From: Dyella silvatica
GTDB taxonomy: Bacteria; Pseudomonadota; Gammaproteobacteria; Xanthomonadales; Rhodanobacteraceae
Assembly (NCBI RefSeq): GCF_026283955.1
Contig: NZ_JAPDPE010000001.1
Location: 87,913 to 151,912, forward strand
Length of the DNA: 64,000 nucleotides
Direction: 5' to 3'
This document shows positions 16,088 through 27,388 of this stretch, one piece after another; positions within the stretch are counted from its first letter, which is position 1, and each line of letters begins with the position of its first letter. Below the pieces are notes generated by a model. That model was not told where the DNA came from. It was given only the letters and a program-made list of their open reading frames with translations, and did not search any database. The position numbers and the translations under genes are program-made.

Positions 16088-19000
16088 ATGAATATTTCCG
16101 GCCCCTTCATCCGCCGCCCGATTGGAACCTCGCTGCTGGCGATCGGTATCTTCGTGGTCGGCTTGATCTGCTATTCGCTGCTTGGTGTGGCGGCCTTGCC
16201 GAACATGCAGTTCCCGGTGATTTTCGTGCAGGCCAGCCAGGCCGGCGCCAGCGCCGAGAATATGGCCTCTACCGTGGCCGCGCCGCTGGAACGCCACCTG
16301 GGCCAGGTGGCGGGTATCGACACGCTGCGTTCGAACAGTTCGCTGGGCAGTACCCAGGTTTTCATGATGTTCGAGACCGGGCGCAACCTGGATGCCGCCG
16401 CCCGCGACGTGCAAGCGGCGATCAACGCTGCCGCGCCGGATCTGCCTGCCGGCTTGAACAGTCCGCCCAGCTACCAGAAGGCCAACCCGAACGACGATCC
16501 GATCATCGCCTTTGCGCTGACTTCCGACACGCAGTCGGCGCGCAGCCTCTACGACGTGGCCGATTCGTTGCTGGCACAGCGCTTGCGCCAGCTCAACGGC
16601 GTGTCCGAGGTGGATATCCTCGGCGCGGCGACCCCGGCGATCCGGGTCGACGTGAATCTGCATGCGTTGAACGCGATGGGCCTGTCGCCCGACCAGCTGC
16701 GCAATGCGCTCACCGCCGCCAATGTCACCTCGCCGCAGGGCTTTTTGTCCAATGGCCAGACCACCATGGCGGTGACCGCCAACGACTCGCTGCATACGGC
16801 CGATGATTTCGCCAAGCTGGTCGTTGCCTCGAACAAGGGCATACCGGTGCGCCTGTCCGATGTGGCGAATGTCTACGATGGCCAGCAAGACGCCTATCAA
16901 GTGGCCTGGTTCCACGGCAAGCCGGCGATCTTGATGTATGTGTATCGCCAGTCGAACGCGAACATCATCGATACCGTGGACCGGGTCAAACAAGAGGTGC
17001 CGCTATTGCGCGGCTACTTGCAGCCCGGCACCACCCTGACACCTTATTTCGACGGCACGCCGACCATTCGCGCGTCGCTGCGCGAAGTGCAGATGACCCT
17101 GCTGATCAGCCTGCTGATGGTGATGATGACGATGGCGCTGTTCCTGCGCCGTCTCGCGCCGACACTGATCGCCACGGCCGCGGTGCCGCTGTCGCTGGCC
17201 GGTGCGGCGATGATCATGTACATCCTCGGCTTTACCCTCAACAACCTCACCCTGCTGGCCTTGGTCATCGCCATCGGTTTCGTGGTCGATGACGCCATCG
17301 TGGTGATCGAGAACATCGTGCGGCATATCGATCAGGGCATGACGCGGATGGAGGCCGCGCTGGTCGGCGCGCGCGAGATCGGCTTCACCATCGTGTCGAT
17401 CACCGCCTCGCTGATCGCCGTGTTTATCCCGCTGCTGTTCATGGGCGGCATCACCGGTATGTTCTTCAAAGAATTCACCGTCACCCTGGTCGCGGCGATT
17501 GCGGTGTCAGCGGTGGTATCGCTGACCCTGACCTCGTCGCTGTGCGGGCATTTTCTCAATGGTCACCTGGACGACAAGCCGACGACGCGTCTCGGCATGG
17601 CGCTGGAGTCATTCCAGGACGGCATGCTGAAGATATACGCCACCGCGCTGAATTTTTCGCTGCGCCACGCACTCGCGTTTGCGCTGACTCCGCTGGCGCT
17701 GATCGCGCTCACCGTGGTGCTGTTCGGCACGGTCAAGACCGGCTTGTTTCCACCGCAGGACACCGGCCTGATTCGTGGCCGCGCGACCTCGGGCGCCACG
17801 GTTTCGTTCCAGAATGCGGTGGATCGCCAGCAGCGATTGATCAACATGCTGTTGAAGGACCCCGATGTAATCAACGTCGGTTCGCGTCTAGGCAGTAGCC
17901 GGCAAGGCGCGGCTGGCACCTTCGACATCGAATTGAAAACCCACGCGCAAGGCCGCACGGACGACACCTTTACCGTGCTCGCGCGGTTAAGCGCGAAAGC
18001 GGCGCGCTATCCCGACCTCAATGTGCGCCTGCGCCCGATCCAGGATTTGCCCAGCTTCGGCGGTGGCGGCACCAGCCAGGGCGCGCAATACCAGGTGTCG
18101 CTGCAAGGCAACGACACGGCCCAGTTGCAGCAATGGCTGCCCAAGCTGGTGGCCGAGGTCAAGAAAAATCCCAAGCTGAAAGATGTCGGCAGCGACGTCG
18201 ACGATGCGGGCTTACAGCAGAATCTGGTGATCGACCGCGACAAGGCGGCGCGCCTGGGGGTGTCGATCGGTTCCATTGACGGTGCGCTTTACGATGCCTT
18301 CGGCCAGCGTTCGGTCGGCACGATTTATTCGGATCTCAACCAATACAAGGTGGTAGTGAACGCACTGGCCAACCAGACCGCGACGCCAGCGGCGCTCGAT
18401 CGCCTGTATGTGGCCAGCAGCAGCGGCAAGATGGTGCCGATCACCGCGTTCGCCACGCAAAAACCGGGTCTCGCGCCGACCCAGATCTCGCACGAAAACC
18501 AATACACCACGATGAGCATGAGCTTCAATCTCGCGCCGGGTGTCAGCATGGGCGAGGCCTTGCAAATCATCCAGGCGGCGGCGAGCAATATGCGCATGCC
18601 GGGCGATATCCGGGTCAATATCGGCGGTGACTTCCGCCGCTTCCAGCAATCGCAAAGTGGCATGCTGTGGTTGCTGTTGGGCGCGGTGGTGGTGGTCTAT
18701 ATCGTGCTGGGCATGCTGTACGAAAGCCTGATCCATCCGGTGACGATTCTTTCCACCCTGCCTGCGGCCGGTGTCGGCGCGCTGCTGGCGCTGTGGATCA
18801 CCAGCACCGAGTTATCGGTGATTGCGCAGATCGCCCTGGTGCTGTTGATCGGTATCGTGAAAAAGAACGCCATCATGATGATCGACTTTGCCCTGGTGGC
18901 CGAGCGCGAACACGGCATGGCGCCGCTGGAGGCCGCCCGTGAGGCCTGCCTGGTGCGTTTCCGCCCGATCATGATGACCACCATGGTGGCGATCCTCGCC

Positions 19001-19219
19001 GCCCTGCCGATTGCGATCGGCCTGGGCGAAGGCTCGGAGCTGCGCCGTCCACTGGGTATCGCGCTGATCGGCGGGCTGATCATTTCGCAAAGCCTGACCC
19101 TGCTCAGCACGCCGGCGCTGTACGTGATCTTCTCGTGCCTGGCGCAACGCCTGAAAGATTGGCGAGCCCGCCGCCGTGGGCACAAACCGGTGCTGGCCCG
19201 GCTGGCCAAGGCTCCCTGA
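16088..19219 (+). CDS. mdtC: RND multidrug efflux permease, MdtC-like
   Basis: 1043 residues of HAE1-type RND pump. It opens with SGPFIRRPIGTSLLAIGIF and has the relay helix GFVVDDAIVVIENIVRHI, porter domains, and the second-half motif LLIGIVKKNAIMMIDFAL. It resembles MdtC/MuxC, which form mixed trimers with MdtB/MuxB. It is separated from the mdtB-like gene by 307 bp with a hairpin, so the two subunits may not be made from one uninterrupted transcript. Confidence 0.92.
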   Translation: MNISGPFIRRPIGTSLLAIGIFVVGLICYSLLGVAALPNMQFPVIFVQASQAGASAENMASTVAAPLERHLGQVAGIDTLRSNSSLGSTQVFMMFETGRNLDAAARDVQAAINAAAPDLPAGLNSPPSYQKANPNDDPIIAFALTSDTQSARSLYDVADSLLAQRLRQLNGVSEVDILGAATPAIRVDVNLHALNAMGLSPDQLRNALTAANVTSPQGFLSNGQTTMAVTANDSLHTADDFAKLVVASNKGIPVRLSDVANVYDGQQDAYQVAWFHGKPAILMYVYRQSNANIIDTVDRVKQEVPLLRGYLQPGTTLTPYFDGTPTIRASLREVQMTLLISLLMVMMTMALFLRRLAPTLIATAAVPLSLAGAAMIMYILGFTLNNLTLLALVIAIGFVVDDAIVVIENIVRHIDQGMTRMEAALVGAREIGFTIVSITASLIAVFIPLLFMGGITGMFFKEFTVTLVAAIAVSAVVSLTLTSSLCGHFLNGHLDDKPTTRLGMALESFQDGMLKIYATALNFSLRHALAFALTPLALIALTVVLFGTVKTGLFPPQDTGLIRGRATSGATVSFQNAVDRQQRLINMLLKDPDVINVGSRLGSSRQGAAGTFDIELKTHAQGRTDDTFTVLARLSAKAARYPDLNVRLRPIQDLPSFGGGGTSQGAQYQVSLQGNDTAQLQQWLPKLVAEVKKNPKLKDVGSDVDDAGLQQNLVIDRDKAARLGVSIGSIDGALYDAFGQRSVGTIYSDLNQYKVVVNALANQTATPAALDRLYVASSSGKMVPITAFATQKPGLAPTQISHENQYTTMSMSFNLAPGVSMGEALQIIQAAASNMRMPGDIRVNIGGDFRRFQQSQSGMLWLLLGAVVVVYIVLGMLYESLIHPVTILSTLPAAGVGALLALWITSTELSVIAQIALVLLIGIVKKNAIMMIDFALVAEREHGMAPLEAAREACLVRFRPIMMTTMVAILAALPIAIGLGEGSELRRPLGIALIGGLIISQSLTLLSTPALYVIFSCLAQRLKDWRARRRGHKPVLARLAKAP

Positions 19220-19302
19220 ACGGCCAGCTTAGGTCCGCATCACGTATCGTTAACGATCCTCCCGGTATCTGTGTAGATTCATACGGGACGGAGGAGCGTG
19301 CG

Positions 19303-19593
19303 ATGGGTAACGAAACCGATAAACCCGATTTCTCCAATGTGCAGGGCGGTACCGATTCCGCGCCTGCGCCAGCACCAGACTTCAGCAACGTGCAGGGCGG
19401 CACAGCATCCGCACCTGCCACCGGGGTGCAAACCTATACCGTGGTTCCCGGTGACAGCCTGTCCAAGATCGCCAAGCTGGTCTACGGCAACGGCACCGAG
19501 TGGAAGCGCATCTTCGAAGCCAACCGCGACCAGCTCAGTGACCCTAACCGGATCAAGCCCGGCCAGATCCTGACTATCCCTACCGACCAGTGA
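19303..19593 (+). CDS. Small LysM-domain protein
   Basis: 96 residues with an excellent GGAGGAG ribosome site 6 nt before ATG 19303. The N-terminal half is a disordered linker with the decapeptide PDFSNVQGGT twice. The C-terminal half is one LysM domain (QTYTVVPGDSLSKIAKLVYG...NRIKPGQILTIP), which binds glycan strands of peptidoglycan. There is no signal peptide, as in cytoplasmic YgaU-type LysM proteins. A lipoprotein gene follows by 14 bp, so the two probably form an operon. Confidence 0.88.
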   Translation: MGNETDKPDFSNVQGGTDSAPAPAPDFSNVQGGTASAPATGVQTYTVVPGDSLSKIAKLVYGNGTEWKRIFEANRDQLSDPNRIKPGQILTIPTDQ

Positions 19594-19607
19594 ACAGGAG
19601 GAATGCT

Positions 19608-20084
19608 ATGAAGCTTGTCCGCCAACCCTTGCTATACACCGTGTCATTGGTCGCCGTGCTCGCCTTGAGCGCTTGCGGCAAGAAAGAAGAAGCCCCGGCG
19701 CCGGCCGCAGCGGCGCCACCCGCCGCCGCCCAGCCGGCACCGGCACCTGCCACACCGGCCGCCGCGCCGATCAGCGTGGCCTCGGTGGAACTAGGCACTG
19801 GCGTTGATATCAATCAGAAAATCACCACGCCATCCAGCAGCTTCGCGCCGAAAGACACCATTTACGCCTCGGCGGCCACCACCGGCAGCGGCAGCGCCAA
19901 GCTCGATGCCAAATGGACTTATCAAAGCGGCCAGACCGTGAGCGAGGAGAGCAACAACATCACCGCACCGGCCAATACCTCCTTCCGCATCAGCAAGCCG
20001 GACGGTTTCCCAGCCGGTAACTACAAGGTCGAGATTTCGTTGAACGGCAGCGTCGCCGCCAGCAAGGATTTCTCGGTCAAATAA
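19608..20084 (+). CDS. Lipoprotein of unknown function
   Basis: 158 residues. ATG 19608 has AGGAGG 6 nt upstream. A lipobox (ALSACGKK) follows the signal sequence, then an Ala/Pro-rich linker (residues about 25-55) likely spanning peptidoglycan, then a beta-rich domain (SSFAPKDTIYASAATTG...YKVEISLNG). The C-terminal domain resembles Ig-like periplasmic modules, but I cannot name a family. A strong terminator follows. Confidence 0.82.
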   Translation: MKLVRQPLLYTVSLVAVLALSACGKKEEAPAPAAAAPPAAAQPAPAPATPAAAPISVASVELGTGVDINQKITTPSSSFAPKDTIYASAATTGSGSAKLDAKWTYQSGQTVSEESNNITAPANTSFRISKPDGFPAGNYKVEISLNGSVAASKDFSVK

Positions 20085-20117
20085 CCTGGCCTGTCGGCAT
20101 CGGGCCTGTTGAGTAGA

Positions 20118-20150
20118 CAAAAAGAGCGCGGCGCTGCCGCGCTCTTTTTG
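20118..20150 (+). terminator. Rho-independent terminator
   Basis: The stem AAAAAGAGCGCGGC/GCCGCGCTCTTTTT is followed by G, giving an A-tract on one side and a T-tract on the other. It can serve both the lipoprotein gene and the convergent gene at 20213-20575. Confidence 0.9.
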
Positions 20151-20212
20151 TTGCGCCGCCATGGGCCGTCGGCCGCACTGCGCTGGCTTGGGGCCGGCTC
20201 GGCCCGCCCTGT

Positions 20213-20575
20213 TCAGACCAGTACCGGCTCCAGGCTAAGCGAGACGCCGGTGCTCAGCCGAAACCGCTCGGCCAGGCGGATACGCTCCAACCCCAGCTCA
20301 ACCTGCTCGTGCCCAATACCGCGCAATTCCACATAGCGCAGCACCGCCTGGCTGGCCAAGTGGGTGCCCAGCACTTCCGAGCGCCGGCGGCTGTCGCCCT
20401 GCCAGAACACCGCGACCCAGCCTTCTTCCTGCGCGGCATGCGATTCATCCAGCGGCATGATCAGGCTGCCGTCGCTTAGCGACAACGCGCATTCGTGGCC
20501 ATCGGCGTGTTGATAGGTATACAGCGGCTGTAACTGCGCAATGAAATCGACAATGCGTTGACTCAATCCACTCAT
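20213..20575 (-). CDS. Unknown cytoplasmic protein
   Basis: 120 residues starting MSGLSQRIVDFIAQL at ATG 20575. It is acidic, with no signal peptide or membrane helix. It has a central beta-strand pattern (HECALSLSDGSLIMPLDE...GWVAVFWQGD) and a helical C-terminus. The frame stays open upstream, but codon usage and a Shine-Dalgarno-poor region argue against a longer protein. I do not recognise the family. Confidence 0.65.
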   Translation of the reverse strand: MSGLSQRIVDFIAQLQPLYTYQHADGHECALSLSDGSLIMPLDESHAAQEEGWVAVFWQGDSRRRSEVLGTHLASQAVLRYVELRGIGHEQVELGLERIRLAERFRLSTGVSLSLEPVLV

Positions 20576-21041
20576 GGGCGTCTTGCAAGGGTGACTACCG
20601 TGGGGACGGTGGGGGCCGGAGCATAAGCGAAAGGTTTGTGAGCATCCCGTGCACAGACCACGGTTTTTCTGATCCGATTTGGGGCTGGGACTGACTTGGC
20701 AGGGGGCGGCGACACGCCGGAAGCCGACCAAACGATGATGCCGTCCAGGATCATTCTTTGCTGCGGCGACGTATTTCGTCATCCATACGGATAGGTACGT
20801 AGCCATTGTGAAGCGATCCGGCGAAAATGCCAGGTCTTGTCTTTAGGCGCGCGCGACGCCAAGTCTGTCGCGTTCGTTTTTCCTGCCCCGGAGAGGCTCG
20901 AGCGAGTATCGAGGCTCCCCCTGCCGGCCGGTATCGGCATGCGGATGATCTGCCCGGCCCAGCGCGCCGTGCACGACTCCGCGCCCGAGTCCAGCCGGTC
21001 GCGTTCTCCATCCTGCAATGCTGTAGCCAACGAGGTCATGA
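20576..21041. other. 466-bp intergenic region before icd
   Basis: It lies between divergent genes. I see no convincing gene, repeat or operator. It presumably carries the icd promoter. Open frames here on both strands have no ribosome site or recognisable composition. Confidence 0.4.
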
Positions 21042-23279
<2,238 letters not shown>

Positions 23280-23316
23280 TCGACGGGCGCTAAGTCGGGT
23301 TGACTGAGTATGAAAG

Positions 23317-23343
23317 CAGGGCGCTCCGGCGCCCTGTTTTTTT
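23317..23343 (+). terminator. Rho-independent terminator of icd
   Basis: The stem CAGGGCGC/GCGCCCTG-type hairpin (CAGGGCGCTCCGGCGCCCTG) is followed by seven T residues. Confidence 0.93.
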
Positions 23344-23501
23344 ATGCCTGCATGCCAGGGAACAAGGTTCGCCGCAAAGTGCTGGACGGGTGGCCCTAGT
23401 CAACACGGTCATCTGACACTAAGCAGGATCCAAGTATTTCTTGCGAAGTTGTCATTCCTCTCCAAGCCCTTGACCCGGCTTCAATCACCGAAGGAATGAC
23501 C

Positions 23502-23810
23502 ATGCGTAAATCGTACCTAGCTTCCATCGTGTTCGGCCTGACCCTGACCGGCGCGATGCTGCAGGCGTATGCGGCGCCGAAGAGCGGCCTCGATGCTCAG
23601 GCGACCGTCAAAATGCCTGAGGCCCGAAGTATCGCTTTAAAGGCTTACCCTGGAAAAATCGTCAAGGAAGAATTGGAAAAAGAAAGCGGCGGCAGCGGCC
23701 TGCGCTATACCTTCGATATCCAGTCGGATGCCGGGACCCATGAGGTCGGTGTCGATGCCAAGGACGGGAAGATTCTCGAAAATTCGGTCGAAGGCACCGA
23801 TAAGGATTGA
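23502..23810 (+). CDS. Exported PepSY-domain protein
   Basis: 102 residues from ATG 23502; AAGGA 6 nt upstream favours this over the ATG at 23496. A signal peptide ends near LQAYA/APKS. The mature protein is a single PepSY unit (ARSIALKAYPGKIVKEELEKE...YTFDIQSDAGTHEVGVDAKDGKIL). PepSY domains are thought to inhibit or modulate peptidases in the envelope. No peptidase gene is adjacent. A 13-bp motif shared with two other intergenic regions lies 54 bp upstream (23436-23448). Confidence 0.85.
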   Translation: MRKSYLASIVFGLTLTGAMLQAYAAPKSGLDAQATVKMPEARSIALKAYPGKIVKEELEKESGGSGLRYTFDIQSDAGTHEVGVDAKDGKILENSVEGTDKD

Positions 23811-23907
23811 TGGCAAGCGGTGGCCATGCACCAGCTTGCCGGAACCTCGAGTTCAGTCGGCAAGTTGGTGCGCCAGGCGACTGCCGGCGTGGCTATCCGC
23901 TGGCTGA

Positions 23908-24987
23908 CTAGCTCAGCTCGGGCAGGCACACCACCGTCGATTGCAGGCCGCTCCTGCGAGCGGCTTCGTCGATGGCCGATTCCAGCTCGGCGAACGCATA
24001 GGTTTTCACCTCCACCGCATCCAGCGACAGCAAGCCGGCTTTGATCAGCGACAACAAGGCCAGGTAGTCCGCCGGCGTGTACATAAAGTGGCCGATCAAT
24101 TCCCAATTGTTGATCAGCATCTCGCCGTATGGGATCGGCAGCGTTGCCTGCATGCTGCCCATCAACACCAGTCGGCCACGGCGACGCAGGCTTTTCAGGG
24201 TGGCCAGGGTGCTGTTCGGATCGCTGGCCTGGCCGACCATATCGAAGGCGAGATCGGCGCCGCCGCAGGCAGCCTGGCGGATGCTGGCCGTATCGGCTTC
24301 CACGTCACCGGACAACAGCACGATGTCGACGCGCCCTTGGCCTAGCGCGGCCAGGCGCTGCAGCGGTTCGGCGCGTCGTCCGATCGCGACGACTCTGGCC
24401 GCGCCCAGGGCGAGTGCGGCCAGCACGGCGGCTGAGCCGAAATAGCCGGCAGCGCCGTTGATCAGCACCGTTTCGCCGGCGGCAAGCCGGCCTCGCCGCA
24501 GGCCGCCGAAGGGGATCACGAACTTGGCCAACGTAGCGAGTCGCGCCGCCGGCTGCTGCTCCAGGCCATCCAGTGGAATCAGCGTCGAGGCGGGCAGATG
24601 GACGATTTCACGTAGCGTGCCGTGCGGGAACTCGGTCATGACCTGGCCGCTGTCCGCACTGATCCCGGTCAGTCCAAGCAGCGCTTGCGCCGGTTCCGCC
24701 ACGGCCTCGTCGGCAACCCAGTAAGGGTTCACCGCTACCCGCTGGCCGGGGCGAAAATGATGCACGCCTTCGCCGATGGCGATGACGCGGCCAATGCCGT
24801 TGGTGCCCGGGCTGAACGGGCCGGGCGGATAGGCGTAAGGCAGCCGGCCTTCCACATACGCACGGGTGTAGCTGAGCAGCGGCACCGCCTCCCTGCGGAC
24901 CAGCACCGAGCCGGCACCAGCGGTGGCTTCGGCGACTTCACGCAGGGCGAGTGGCTGGCCGGGTAGGTCGAGGATCCAGGCTTTCAT
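23908..24987 (-). CDS. MDR-superfamily alcohol dehydrogenase/quinone oxidoreductase without zinc ligands
   Basis: 359 residues with a GroES-like N-terminal domain (GTNGIGRVIAIGEGVHHFRPGQRVAV) and a Rossmann domain (INGAAGYFGSAAVLAALALGAARVVAIGR). The Cys/His residues that bind catalytic and structural zinc in classical alcohol dehydrogenases are absent, pointing to a quinone-reductase or enoyl-reductase-like activity. It is divergent from a damaged lysR gene, which was probably its regulator. The substrate is unknown. Confidence 0.82.
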   Translation of the reverse strand: MKAWILDLPGQPLALREVAEATAGAGSVLVRREAVPLLSYTRAYVEGRLPYAYPPGPFSPGTNGIGRVIAIGEGVHHFRPGQRVAVNPYWVADEAVAEPAQALLGLTGISADSGQVMTEFPHGTLREIVHLPASTLIPLDGLEQQPAARLATLAKFVIPFGGLRRGRLAAGETVLINGAAGYFGSAAVLAALALGAARVVAIGRRAEPLQRLAALGQGRVDIVLLSGDVEADTASIRQAACGGADLAFDMVGQASDPNSTLATLKSLRRRGRLVLMGSMQATLPIPYGEMLINNWELIGHFMYTPADYLALLSLIKAGLLSLDAVEVKTYAFAELESAIDEAARRSGLQSTVVCLPELS

Positions 24988-25072
24988 GACAGCGCTCCTT
25001 GGTTTGGATGCTTGAACTGTAGGCGGCGCCTATCTATCTTTGAAATTGATTAACAGTATTGGACGTATCAAC

Positions 25073-25922
25073 GTGGTTGATCTCCGTGGCATCGATCTGA
25101 ACCTGCTGTTGTCACTCGATGCCTTGCTGGCCGAGCGCAACGTAACCCGCGCCGCGGCGTGTCTGCACCTCACCCAGCCGGCGGTTTCGACCCAGCTGGC
25201 CCGGTTACGGAAAATCTTCGACGACCCGCTGTTGATACCGGCCGAGACCGGTCGCGGCATGGTTCCCAGCGCCCGCGCGCTGGCCCTGGTCGAACCGCTG
25301 CGCGCCGCCTTAAAGAATCTGGAGGCGGTGGTCAGATATCGCCCCAGCTTCGATCCGCATACCGACTCGCGGCGCTTCGTGATCGCCGCCAATGACCAGG
25401 CCACCGCTGTGCTGGGTTTGCGTTTGATGGAGCGTTTGCCGCAGGTGGCCGGCGCCGGGGTGCGGGTAGCCTTCGTCATGGCTGACCTGGAGCGGATCGC
25501 CGGTCAGCTGGAGCGTGGCGACATCGATTTGTTGATCGGTTCAGAACGCATGGTGCCGCCCGCGCGGCTCGCATGCGCTCGATCTGGATAGCTACTGCGC
25601 GCTCAGGCACGTGCTGGTTTCGACCAGCGGCGGCAGTTTTCATGGCTATATGGACGAGCACCTGGAGCAGCTGGGCCGTATGCGCGAGGTGGTGCTGTCG
25701 GTGCAAAGCTTTGCGCTTGCAGCCGAGCTGCTTTGCAGCAGCGACTATGTGTCGACCTTGCCGAGTCGTTTCGCCAGCCGTTACGCCGATCGGCTGGACA
25801 CCTTCGAGTTACCGTTTCGGGCCGGCGGTTTTTCCCTGTTTGCGGCATGGCACCCGCGCAATCACGCCGACCCGGCGATACGTTGGCTCAGGGATGCGCT
25901 TTGCACGCTCTACACGGCATGA
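25073..25922 (+). pseudogene. LysR family regulator, broken by deletion and frameshift
   Basis: The N-terminal 173 codons (from GTG 25073, GGAC about 9 nt upstream) include the HTH (RNVTRAAACLHLTQPAVSTQ) and the first effector-domain lobe up to DIDLLIGSERMVPP. The frame then stops at 25591. The rest of the protein continues in another frame from LDLDSYCALRHVLVSTSGG to ALCTLYTA at 25922. About 20-25 residues of the usual sequence are missing at the switch, so this is a deletion plus frameshift, not a single-base slip. GCATGC lies at the junction (25571-25576). The DNA-binding half might still be made. It is divergent from the oxidoreductase gene at 23908. Confidence 0.82.
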
Positions 25923-26270
25923 CCTGCCCGCGATCAGCGTCGCTGCCCGGGTAGTTCATGCAGGCAGGTTTGCCGGTCTGGCTTGGCCGCTTGTCGAGAT
26001 GGAATCCGCAGCATGCTTTGTTCTTCATTCGCGCAGCGCAGAGCGACGGCATGCGCCCTTGCGCCGCTTGAATGATTCGCCAGGCAGCGTGTCGATACGG
26101 CCTGAACGGTGGCGCACTGGCGACCACCGACAGCGCTTCGATGGATGACTGGCGACCTACGCCGCCTGGAACTTGTCATGCGATGCTTGAGTCTGAGCGC
26201 AGGCTTTTGTGGCGCACCGGCTGGGACGCCTTCGCGCCCCCTGGCTCCCCCATTCCCCATGGAGCATCCC
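25923..26270. other. 348-bp intergenic region
   Basis: It holds no gene I can support. GCATGC occurs twice (about 26012 and 26049). The segment just before 26271 carries the Shine-Dalgarno site of the next gene. Confidence 0.4.
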
Positions 26271-27320
26271 ATGCGCCCGTCCTTGTTTGTCGCACTGTTC
26301 GCGTTATCCGGCCTGGTGCCGGCGTTCGCCCAGACTGCGGCTACCACCGCGGCCACTGCCGCGCCCGCGCCCGCGCCGGTCACCTCGGTGGCCAATCTGG
26401 AAGCGGTCGTAGTCAGCGGCGTACAGCCCGGGCCAGGGCTGTGGAAAGTCAGCAAGGGCGATCATGTGATGTGGGTGCTGGGCACCTTATCGCCGCTGCC
26501 CGATCACATGCAGTGGAAAACCGACGATGTGGAGCAAGTCATCGCGCAATCGCAAGAGGTGCTGGAGCCGCCGCGGGTGCAGATCAAGGCGGATGTGGGT
26601 TTCTTCGGCAAACTGTTCTTGCTGCCCAGCCTGATCGGCGCGCGCAAAAGCCCGGATGGCGCCAGCCTGCGGCAATTGGTCACGCCGGACTCCTACGCGC
26701 GCTGGCTGGTGCTCAAGCAGCAATACATCGGCAGGGACAGCGGCATCGAGCGCTGGCGGCCGATCTTCGCGGCGACCGAGCTTTACGACAAGGCGATCAA
26801 GCAGACCGGCCTCAGCGCCTCGGGTGGCGTGAAAAACACCATCCGCGACCTGGCCAACAAACATGGCATCAAGCTCACCAAGACCGACTACAAGCTGGCG
26901 ATCGCCAAGCCGCGCGAGGCGGTGAAAACCTTTAAGAGCTCGGCGATGGACGATCAGGCCTGCTTCAGCGGCGTCATCAGCGGTCTCGAACATTCATTGG
27001 GCGGTATCACCGCACGTGCCAATGCGTGGGCCACGGGCGATATCGAAATTTTGCGCACGCTGCCCCTGCACGATCAGCGCGAGGCCTGCATTGCCGCGGT
27101 CACCGAGGCCGGCTTCGCCAAGAAACTTGGCCTCAACGACCTGCCGCAACGGGTCGAGGGGATATGGATCGGGGCTGCCGAGCAGGCGTTGACCAATAAC
27201 ACGCAAACCTTCGCCTTGCTGCCGATGGACGAAGTGCTGGGCCCCGATAGCTACCTGGCCAAGCTCAAGGCGAAGGGCTACACCGTGCAGGCGCCGGACG
27301 AACAAGACACCACTCCTTGA
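26271..27320 (+). CDS. TraB/GumN family exported protein
   Basis: 349 residues from ATG 26271, with GGAG 8 nt upstream. A signal peptide (MRPSLFVALFALSGLVPAFA) is followed by an Ala/Pro-rich linker. The TraB/GumN pattern (LWKVSKGDHVMWVLGTLSPLP, TDDVEQVIAQSQEVLEP) is clear, and a second conserved half is present (ITARANAWATGDIEIL). The family is related to Tiki-type metalloproteases, but the catalytic GxxH is replaced here by GTLS, so activity is doubtful. The gene appears to stand alone. Confidence 0.85.
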   Translation: MRPSLFVALFALSGLVPAFAQTAATTAATAAPAPAPVTSVANLEAVVVSGVQPGPGLWKVSKGDHVMWVLGTLSPLPDHMQWKTDDVEQVIAQSQEVLEPPRVQIKADVGFFGKLFLLPSLIGARKSPDGASLRQLVTPDSYARWLVLKQQYIGRDSGIERWRPIFAATELYDKAIKQTGLSASGGVKNTIRDLANKHGIKLTKTDYKLAIAKPREAVKTFKSSAMDDQACFSGVISGLEHSLGGITARANAWATGDIEILRTLPLHDQREACIAAVTEAGFAKKLGLNDLPQRVEGIWIGAAEQALTNNTQTFALLPMDEVLGPDSYLAKLKAKGYTVQAPDEQDTTP

Positions 27321-27388
27321 GCAGGCTTTAAAGAACGGCCTGGCTGGCTCGCCGCCAGGCCGCTCGCGTGCTCGGCATCTCAGGGCAC

